A stretch of DNA of 5,384 bases from Lysobacterales bacterium (GTDB lineage: Bacteria; Pseudomonadota; Gammaproteobacteria; Xanthomonadales; S139-57), in the NCBI GenBank assembly GCA_026993285.1, contig JALWTZ010000251.1, positions 1-5,384 on the forward strand, given 5' to 3'. The first letter of the stretch is position 1, and the number at the start of each line of letters is the position of its first letter. The position numbers and the translations under genes are program-made. The notes under the pieces were generated by a model. It saw only the letters and a program-made list of their open reading frames with translations, ran no database searches and was not told the DNA's origin. Shown piece after piece: positions 1 through 4,037 of this stretch.

Positions 1-228
1 GTGCTGTTCACCGCCGACCTCATCCCCGGCCTGCCCTGGGTGCATTTGCCCATCACCATGGGCTATGACCGCTGTGCCGAAACCGTCATCGACGAGAAGG
101 CGCGGGTACTGGCGCAGGCGGTGGAGCGGGGCTGGGCCTTTTTCTTCACCCACGACCCCGACACCGCCCTGGCCCGGGTGGAACAGGATGAAAAAGGTCG
201 CTATCGTGGCGTGCCGCTGGCGGATTAA
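1..228 (+). CDS. MBL-fold metallohydrolase, C-terminal end (partial)
   Basis: This is the last 75 codons of a gene that begins before the window; the first codon here (GTG) is just an internal valine. The sequence FTADLIP near the edge fits the metallo-beta-lactamase-fold pattern in which the Asp (residue 6 of the fragment) bridges the two metals. The later FFFTHDPD (His51) fits the last metal-binding His of the fold. The segment LPITMGYD followed by a helix rich in charged residues is typical of the C-terminal part of cytoplasmic MBL hydrolases of about 270-300 residues. The substrate cannot be read from this fragment. It converges on metZ: its TAA ends at 228 and the metZ stop starts at 234 on the other strand, and I see no intrinsic terminator between them. 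Family call fairly sure, function unknown. Confidence 0.8.
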   Translation: MLFTADLIPGLPWVHLPITMGYDRCAETVIDEKARVLAQAVERGWAFFFTHDPDTALARVEQDEKGRYRGVPLAD

Positions 229-231
229 ACG

Positions 232-1410
232 TTAGCCGGCCTGTTCCAGTGCCTGTAGCAGGTCCTGCAGAATATCGTCCGGGTGCTCCAGCCCCACCGA
301 CAGGCGGATCAGCCCCGGGGTAATGCCCACGGCCTGGCGGTCTTCCTCGCTCAGCTTGGCGTGGGTGGTGGAAGCCGGGTGGGTGGCAATGCTGCGGCTG
401 TCGCCCAGGTTGGCGCTCAGGGAACACAATTGCAGCCGGTCGAGAAAACGCCGGCCCGCTTCCAGCCCGCCTTCCAGTTCAAAGCAGACCATGGCCCCGC
501 CACGGCGCATTTGCCGCCGGGCCAGTTCATGCTGCGGGTGGGAAGGCAGCTCCGGGTGGCGCACAAAGGCCAGGCCGGGCTGGTTTTCCAGCGCCCGGGC
601 AATGTACAGGGCGTTGTCGCAATGGCGGTCCATGCGCACCGGCAGGGTTTCCAGCGATTTGCTCAGCACCCAGGCATTGAAGGGGGACAGGGAAGGGCCG
701 GTCTGGCGGGCGAACCAGCGGATTTCATCCACCACCGCGCCCTTGCCCAGCACGGCACCGCCCATGACCCGGCCCTGGCCGTCGATGAATTTGGTGGCCG
801 AGTGGGTGACCAGATGGGCGCCGAATTCCAGCGGCTTCTGCAGCCAGGGGGTGGCGAAGGTGTTGTCCACATTCAGCAACAGCCCGTGGGCATCGGCCAG
901 TTGCCCCAGAGCTTGCAGATCGGCCAGTTTCAGCCCGGGGTTGGACGGGGTTTCCAGCAGAATCATGCGGGTGTTGGAGCGAATGGCCCGCTGGTAGGCT
1001 TCGAGATCATCAATGGGCACATAGCTGTGCTCGATGCCGAAGCGCGGCAGCAGGCGGGTGAGAATCTGGTGGGTGGAGCCGAACAGATCACGGGCGGCCA
1101 CGAGATGGTCCCCCGCCTTGAGCACGCCCAGAAGGCTCAGGGTGATGGCCGCCATGCCGGTGGCACAGGCCACGCCGCTTTCCGCGCCCTCCAGCAGGCA
1201 GAGCCTGCGGATGAATTCATCCGGGTTGGGGTTGGTGAAGCGGCTGTAGAGGTTGCCCTCGATTTCATCGGCAAACAGGGCGCGGGCCTGTTCGGCATCG
1301 TCGAAGACGAAGCTGGAAGTCAGATACACAGGCGCGCTGTGCTCCTGCTGGCCGCTGCGGGGAATCTGCTCGCGGATCAGCCGGGTTTGCGGGTGCCAGG
1401 ACTTGCTCAT
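232..1410 (-). CDS. metZ: O-succinylhomoserine sulfhydrylase (PLP-dependent, Cys/Met metabolism family)
   Basis: The 392-residue protein is full length for the Cys/Met-metabolism PLP family (fold type I). Visible landmarks are YSRFTNP at 55-61 (phosphate and neighbour-subunit contacts), the ATGMAAI segment at 83-89, VDNTFATP at 181-188 with Asp182 for the pyridine nitrogen, and SATKFIDGQG at 204-213 with Lys207 as the Schiff-base lysine. A C-terminal block LGDSRSIATHPASTTH at 335-350 carries the substrate-carboxylate Arg. By family knowledge it joins activated homoserine and sulfide to give homocysteine in the cytosol, bypassing cystathionine. Cystathionine gamma-synthase or O-acetylhomoserine sulfhydrylase are close relatives that motifs alone do not exclude. 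The start ATG overlaps the OsmC-family stop (ATGA). A GGAG at 1419-1422, eight bases upstream, supports this start and translational coupling. No dedicated promoter or methionine riboswitch is visible. Confidence 0.88.
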   Translation of the reverse strand: MSKSWHPQTRLIREQIPRSGQQEHSAPVYLTSSFVFDDAEQARALFADEIEGNLYSRFTNPNPDEFIRRLCLLEGAESGVACATGMAAITLSLLGVLKAGDHLVAARDLFGSTHQILTRLLPRFGIEHSYVPIDDLEAYQRAIRSNTRMILLETPSNPGLKLADLQALGQLADAHGLLLNVDNTFATPWLQKPLEFGAHLVTHSATKFIDGQGRVMGGAVLGKGAVVDEIRWFARQTGPSLSPFNAWVLSKSLETLPVRMDRHCDNALYIARALENQPGLAFVRHPELPSHPQHELARRQMRRGGAMVCFELEGGLEAGRRFLDRLQLCSLSANLGDSRSIATHPASTTHAKLSEEDRQAVGITPGLIRLSVGLEHPDDILQDLLQALEQAG

Positions 1411-1835
1411 GCTTCATTCTCCGCGATGATCTCGAAACCGTGGGTGATCTCGGCGGTCTTCTCCAGCATGGCCACCACCGAGCAGTATTGCTGTACGCTC
1501 ATGTGCACCAGCCGGGCCGTGCGTTTTTCGTCCAGTTGCCCCCGCAGGCGGAAGTGGATGTGGATGCGCTTGAACACGGCGGGAATTTCTTCCACCCGCT
1601 CGCCTTCCACCACGGCCTCCAGCTTCTCCAGCGGCTGGCGGGATTTTTTCAGCATCATCACCAGATCAAAGGCCGAGCAGGCCGCCAGCGCCGACAGCAC
1701 GGCATGCATGGGGCGCATGCCCCGGCCCTCGCCCAGCTCGGTACCGGCGGCGCCGTCGAAATCCACCGTGGCGCCCTGTTCATCCCGGGCGCGGAAATGC
1801 ACCTTGTCGTTGACCTGTTCCAGGGTGATTTTCAT
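1407..1835 (-). CDS. OsmC-family protein (YhfA-like thiol protein)
   Basis: The 142-residue protein matches the OsmC/Ohr fold in length and in its two conserved cysteines. Cys53 lies in LSALAACSAFD, at the start of the long central helix, and Cys118 in QQYCSVVAMLEKT. The 65-residue spacing is what the family uses for the reactive and resolving thiols. Before Cys53 the GEGRGMRPMHAVL stretch corresponds to the usual Gly-Pro-rich lead-in. OsmC and Ohr reduce organic hydroperoxides, but many paralogues, including the YhfA type, have no proven reaction, so I leave the substrate open. I chose the ATG at 1835 because the protein then starts MKITLEQVND, a normal first strand. The frame also opens from an ATG at 1892, adding 19 residues with no family resemblance. 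The ribosome site at 1835 is weak. Its stop overlaps the metZ start by ATGA, so the two are co-translated and perhaps linked through sulfur or thiol chemistry (inference). Confidence 0.85.
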   Translation of the reverse strand: MKITLEQVNDKVHFRARDEQGATVDFDGAAGTELGEGRGMRPMHAVLSALAACSAFDLVMMLKKSRQPLEKLEAVVEGERVEEIPAVFKRIHIHFRLRGQLDEKRTARLVHMSVQQYCSVVAMLEKTAEITHGFEIIAENEA

Positions 1836-1892
1836 CGTGTATTGACCCGCTGTTTTTTCGCGAGTGTACCGGCAGGTTGCCCGCTCCGCCAT

Positions 1893-1921
1893 CCCCCGGG
1901 TTGCGGGGGGTCAGTTTTTTT
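1893..1921 (+). terminator. GC hairpin followed by T-run, on the strand opposite the genes
   Basis: On the + strand CCCCCG (1893-1898) and CGGGGG (1904-1909) form a perfect 6-bp stem with a 5-base loop. GTCAG follows, then seven T (1915-1921). The five-base gap before the T-run is long for an intrinsic terminator, and no + strand gene precedes it; it could only stop antisense transcription. On the - strand the hairpin sits directly after the stop codon of the ribbon-helix-helix gene but has no following T-run, so it is unlikely to terminate the SPFH cassette by itself. It might still protect the 3' end of that mRNA or slow read-through into the OsmC gene. Confidence 0.3.
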
Positions 1922-2114
1922 CTGGCTCCGTTTCTTCCGGCAAGCTCACCACTTCGGGGCGGGTGATTTTCAGCCGCCCCTGTTCCAGCAAGGCCTGGCG
2001 CAGCACATATTCGATCTGGGCGTTCAGGCTGCGCAACTCGTCATCGGCCCAGGCCTGCATGGCCTGCATCACCGGTTCGGAAATGCGCAGGGCAAAGGCC
2101 TTTTTCCGGCTCAT
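1911..2114 (-). CDS. Arc-like ribbon-helix-helix protein of the SPFH cassette
   Basis: This 67-residue protein aligns without gaps to phage P22 Arc over its core: strand KKAFALRI (4-11), first helix about 13-26, turn, second helix SLNAQIEYVLRQALLEQ (29-45), then Gly-Arg. The tail (48-67) is proline- and glutamate-rich and probably disordered. Ribbon-helix-helix proteins act as dimers whose paired strands enter the DNA major groove. At the Arc base-contact positions this protein has Ala6, Ala8 and Arg10, so its sequence preference should differ from Arc. Genes like this are often labelled HicB or toxin-antitoxin family, but no toxin gene is adjacent. Its ATG overlaps the preceding stop (ATGA) and its own ribosome site is weak, so it depends on translation of the membrane protein gene. 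I infer that it regulates the cassette by binding the tandem palindrome at 3238-3262; it could instead bind a protein partner. Confidence 0.82.
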   Translation of the reverse strand: MSRKKAFALRISEPVMQAMQAWADDELRSLNAQIEYVLRQALLEQGRLKITRPEVVSLPEETEPEKN

Positions 2115-2320
2115 GGGCTATTGCCGTTTCCGAGCAGATACACGGCCACGGCAACGATCACGATGGCAAATAGCAGGTTGGCCCCTGCGACCAGCGGCCC
2201 CAGATTGGGGCCGCCGGTTTGTTCCGCCTTGCGGGACAGCACGCGCATCAGGAAAAACGAGGCTACACCTTCGCCCAGCAAAAAAATGGCGATTAACGGA
2301 TAAAGCAGGCTGCTGTTCAT
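2111..2320 (-). CDS. Small two-helix membrane protein of the SPFH cassette
   Basis: The 69-residue protein has two hydrophobic helices, about 5-28 and 43-63, joined by a short basic loop with Arg26, Arg30 and Lys31. By the positive-inside rule the loop faces the cytoplasm and both ends the periplasm. Glu17 lies inside the first helix, which is unusual and suggests a contact with a partner helix. I recognise no named family or catalytic motif. It sits between the SPFH gene (10-base gap) and the ribbon-helix-helix gene (4-base overlap), so it is very likely made together with both. A role as accessory subunit of the SPFH assembly is inference from position and membrane location. Confidence 0.8.
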   Translation of the reverse strand: MNSSLLYPLIAIFLLGEGVASFFLMRVLSRKAEQTGGPNLGPLVAGANLLFAIVIVAVAVYLLGNGNSP

Positions 2321-2325
2321 GTTGG

Positions 2326-2333
2326 CCTCCTCA
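2326..2333 (-). promoter_or_regulatory. Ribosome binding site fused to the SPFH stop codon
   Basis: On the - strand the SPFH stop TGA (2333-2331) is followed at once by GGAGG (2330-2326), then five bases and the ATG of the small membrane protein (2320). A ribosome ending SPFH covers this site, so the arrangement suits stop-restart coupling. It also fixes the start of the small gene. Confidence 0.75.
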
Positions 2334-3206
2334 GTACAGCGATCCGGCGTTGACCACCGGCTGGGTGGACTTGTCGGCGGTGAGCACCACCAGCAGGTTG
2401 CTGACCATGGCCGCCTTGCGTTCTTCGTCCAGCTCGACGATTTCCCGCTCGGAGAGCTTGGACAGGGCCATTTCCACCATGCTCACCGCGCCTTCCACAA
2501 TGCGGGTGCGGGCGGAGATGATGGCGGCGGCCTGCTGCCGCTGCAGCATGGCGTTGGCGATTTCCGGCGCGTAGGCCAGGTGGCTGATGCGCGCTTCCAC
2601 CACTTCCACGCCGGCGTTGTCCAGCCGGGCCTGGATGTCCTTCTGCAGTTGTTCGGCCACTTCCACCGGATGGGCGCGCAGGCTGATGGTGCCGTCGTCG
2701 TCGTCCTCGTTGTGATCGTAGGGGAAGCGGCTGGCCAGCCCGCGCAGGGCCGATTCGCTCTGAATGTTGACGAAATCCTCGTAGTCATCCACCTGGAATA
2801 CCGCTTCGGCCGTATCCACCACCCGCCAGACCACCACGGCGGCGATCTCGATGGGGTTGCCGTCCAGGTCGTTGACCTTGAGTTTGTCGGATTCAAAATT
2901 GCGTACCCGCAGGGAAACGCCCTTCTTGCTGAAAAAGGGGTTGGCCCATCGCAGGCCGGGCTGGCGATCCGTGCCCCGGTACTCGCCGAAAAGCTGCAGC
3001 ACCTTGCCTTCATTGGGCTGCACCATGTACAGCCCGCCCAGCAGGACGAATTCCACCACCAGCAGCACAATGCTGGCAATCAGCATGGGGATGTTCTGGC
3101 CGCTGGCCGAGAGAATCACGCTCCAGATTGTCAGTGCCAGCGCGACCAGCAGTATCACCAGCATCATCAGGCCGGAATAGGTGTTGTAACGGATTTCTTT
3201 CAACAT
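2331..3206 (-). CDS. SPFH/band-7 domain membrane protein
   Basis: The 291-residue protein starts with two close transmembrane helices, about 12-33 and 39-61. A stomatin/prohibitin/flotillin (SPFH) domain follows, roughly 62-225: VQPNEGKVLQLFGEYRGT (62-79), PGLRWANPFF (83-92), a strand LDGNPIEIAAVVVWRV (114-129), then the long helix with ALRGLASRFPYD. It closes with the family's VEVVEARISHLAYAPEIANAM region and a QRQQAAAIISAR helix. After that comes about 60 residues of helical tail rather than a long flotillin coiled coil. A loop at 166-171 reads NEDDDD. SPFH proteins build ring- or cage-like oligomers on membranes and organise partner proteins or proteases; this one's partner is unknown. A GGAGGT (3214-3219) seven bases upstream fixes the ATG. 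The gene is first in a cassette with a strong-looking promoter over an operator. Confidence 0.9.
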   Translation of the reverse strand: MLKEIRYNTYSGLMMLVILLVALALTIWSVILSASGQNIPMLIASIVLLVVEFVLLGGLYMVQPNEGKVLQLFGEYRGTDRQPGLRWANPFFSKKGVSLRVRNFESDKLKVNDLDGNPIEIAAVVVWRVVDTAEAVFQVDDYEDFVNIQSESALRGLASRFPYDHNEDDDDGTISLRAHPVEVAEQLQKDIQARLDNAGVEVVEARISHLAYAPEIANAMLQRQQAAAIISARTRIVEGAVSMVEMALSKLSEREIVELDEERKAAMVSNLLVVLTADKSTQPVVNAGSLY

Positions 3207-3237
3207 GGTATGGACCTCCGTACCGTTTCAGTACGTT

Positions 3238-3262
3238 AAATGATATCACAGTGATATCATTT
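3238..3262. promoter_or_regulatory. Perfect inverted repeat with tandem TGATATCA boxes (probable operator)
   Basis: Twelve-base arms mirror perfectly around the single base at 3250. Inside are two copies of the self-complementary octamer TGATATCA, at 3241-3248 and 3252-3259, 11 bp apart centre to centre, about one helical turn. This lets two dimers bind the same face of the DNA, a pattern known for ribbon-helix-helix repressors such as Arc and MetJ, which use tandem sites. The stem is AT-rich and lacks a T-run on the - strand, so it is not an ordinary terminator. The stop codon of the UDG-like gene (3259-3257) lies inside it. Binding by the protein encoded at 1911-2114 is inference. Confidence 0.72.
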
Positions 3263-3267
3263 TTCAA
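3240..3267 (-). promoter_or_regulatory. Sigma70-type promoter of the SPFH cassette
   Basis: On the - strand, TTGAAA (3267-3262, five of six matches to TTGACA) is followed by a 16-bp spacer and TATCAT (3245-3240, five of six to TATAAT). A TG one base before the -10 makes it an extended -10. Transcription should start near 3233, giving a leader of about 27 bases with the GGAGGT ribosome site. The inverted repeat covers the spacer and the -10, so a bound protein would block RNA polymerase. Confidence 0.68.
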
Positions 3268-3832
3268 GCACGCGCCCAAGTTGTTGCTGCAGTGCGGGCA
3301 GGATTTCCGCTTCAAACCACGGGCGCTCTCGCAGCCAGCGGCGATTGCGCGGCGAGGGGTGGGGCAGGGGGAAATACCGGGGCAGATAGTCCTGATAATG
3401 GCGCACCGTCTCGCCCAGCGTGGCTTTGCGGCGTGCGCCGAGAAAACCTTGTTGCGCGTACTGGCCAATCAGCAGGATCAGGCGGATCTCCGGCATGGCC
3501 GCCAGCAGGGGCGGGTGCCAGCGGGGCGCGCATTCCGGCCTGGGAGGCAGATCGCCGCTCTTGCCCTTGCCGGGATAACACAGGCCCATGGGCATGATGG
3601 CGATGGCCGGGTCGTTGTAGAACCGCGCCCGGTCCATCCGCAGCCACTGGCGCAGCAGATCCCCGCTGGGGTCGTTCCAGGGCAGGCCGGTTTCATGCAC
3701 CTTGCGCCCGGGTGCCTGGCCCACGATCAACAGCCGGGCCTGCGGGCGGGCCACCACCACCGGCCGGGGTGTATGGGGCAGGTGTTCCGCGCACAGGCGG
3801 CAGGCCTGGATGTGTTGCAGCAGGGTTTTCAT
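3257..3832 (-). CDS. Uracil-DNA glycosylase superfamily protein, probable Fe-S type
   Basis: The 191-residue protein has the UDG-superfamily landmarks: motif A GQAPG (38-42) followed by HETGLPWNDPSGDLL (46-60), and motif B HPSPRN (158-163) before WLRERPWFEAEILP. Four cysteines, Cys11 and Cys14 (CRLC) and Cys85 and Cys101 with 15 residues between, match the spacing that holds the [4Fe-4S] cluster in family 4 UDGs. By family knowledge such enzymes cut uracil from DNA after cytosine deamination and start base excision repair. The motifs are not those of classical Ung (GQDPYH is absent), nor exactly family 4 (GEAPG), so the precise base preference is open. I chose the ATG at 3832; a GTG at 3847 would add five residues, and neither has a good ribosome site. 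The stop lies inside the promoter and operator of the next cassette. Confidence 0.85.
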   Translation of the reverse strand: MKTLLQHIQACRLCAEHLPHTPRPVVVARPQARLLIVGQAPGRKVHETGLPWNDPSGDLLRQWLRMDRARFYNDPAIAIMPMGLCYPGKGKSGDLPPRPECAPRWHPPLLAAMPEIRLILLIGQYAQQGFLGARRKATLGETVRHYQDYLPRYFPLPHPSPRNRRWLRERPWFEAEILPALQQQLGRVLEK

Positions 3833-3882
3833 GAGGGTTACCCGCACGTCTCAGGCATGAGTTACCACCTGAATTTGGCATG

Positions 3883-3910
3883 ATTGTAGCTTGTAATGAA
3901 TTGGTGTAAG
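3883..3910 (-). promoter_or_regulatory. Weak candidate promoter for the UDG-like gene
   Basis: Within the AT-richer gap after comEC, CTTACA (3910-3905) stands 16 bp from TACAAT (3888-3883, five of six matches to the -10 consensus) on the - strand. It would give a leader of roughly 45 bases to the ATG at 3832. The -35 match is only four of six, and AT-rich DNA yields such pairs by chance, so this is tentative. I see nothing else firm between 3833 and 4037: no convincing terminator for comEC and no small gene. Confidence 0.25.
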
Positions 3911-4037
3911 GCGGTTTATTAAGCTTGGAGTTGATGCTGTTTCAAATCCGGCTATTTCACAGAGTTCTACAGATCGTTGTCGTATTTCACCACATGCAGT
4001 CAATTTACCGCTAACAGCAGGCTGGCAATCTTACCCG

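Noticed and set aside
283..1845. Long open frame of 520 codons on the + strand
   Set aside because: It lies opposite metZ and the OsmC gene, its translation is rich in Gln, Gly, His and Pro with no family features, and the - strand frames have clear catalytic motifs. It is a shadow of GC-rich coding DNA.
1836..1892. N-terminal extension of the OsmC-family protein from the ATG at 1892
   Set aside because: The 19 extra residues do not resemble the family, and that ATG directly follows the GC hairpin; the internal ATG at 1835 gives a normal OsmC start.
1911..2320. Toxin-antitoxin pair (small membrane toxin with ribbon-helix-helix antitoxin)
   Set aside because: The order and size superficially fit, but both genes are tied to the SPFH gene. 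The membrane protein has two helices and a charged residue rather than a toxin-like single helix, and no HicA-type gene is present. Kept only as a remote alternative.
1864..2574. Open frame of 236 codons on the + strand across the SPFH cassette
   Set aside because: It spans three well-supported genes on the other strand and shows no domain features.
3219..3235. Short inverted repeat CGTAC/GTACG next to the SPFH ribosome site
   Set aside because: The five-base arms have a seven-base loop and barely touch the ribosome site; too weak to call a regulatory hairpin.
3238..3262. Inverted repeat as terminator of the UDG-like gene
   Set aside because: The stem is AT-rich, the stop codon lies inside it, and no T-run follows on the - strand; overlap with good -35 and -10 elements makes an operator more likely.
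3953..3990. Direct repeat TATTTCAC, two copies 30 bp apart
   Set aside because: Eight bases in AT-rich DNA can repeat by chance, and no gene start or further symmetry is attached to it.
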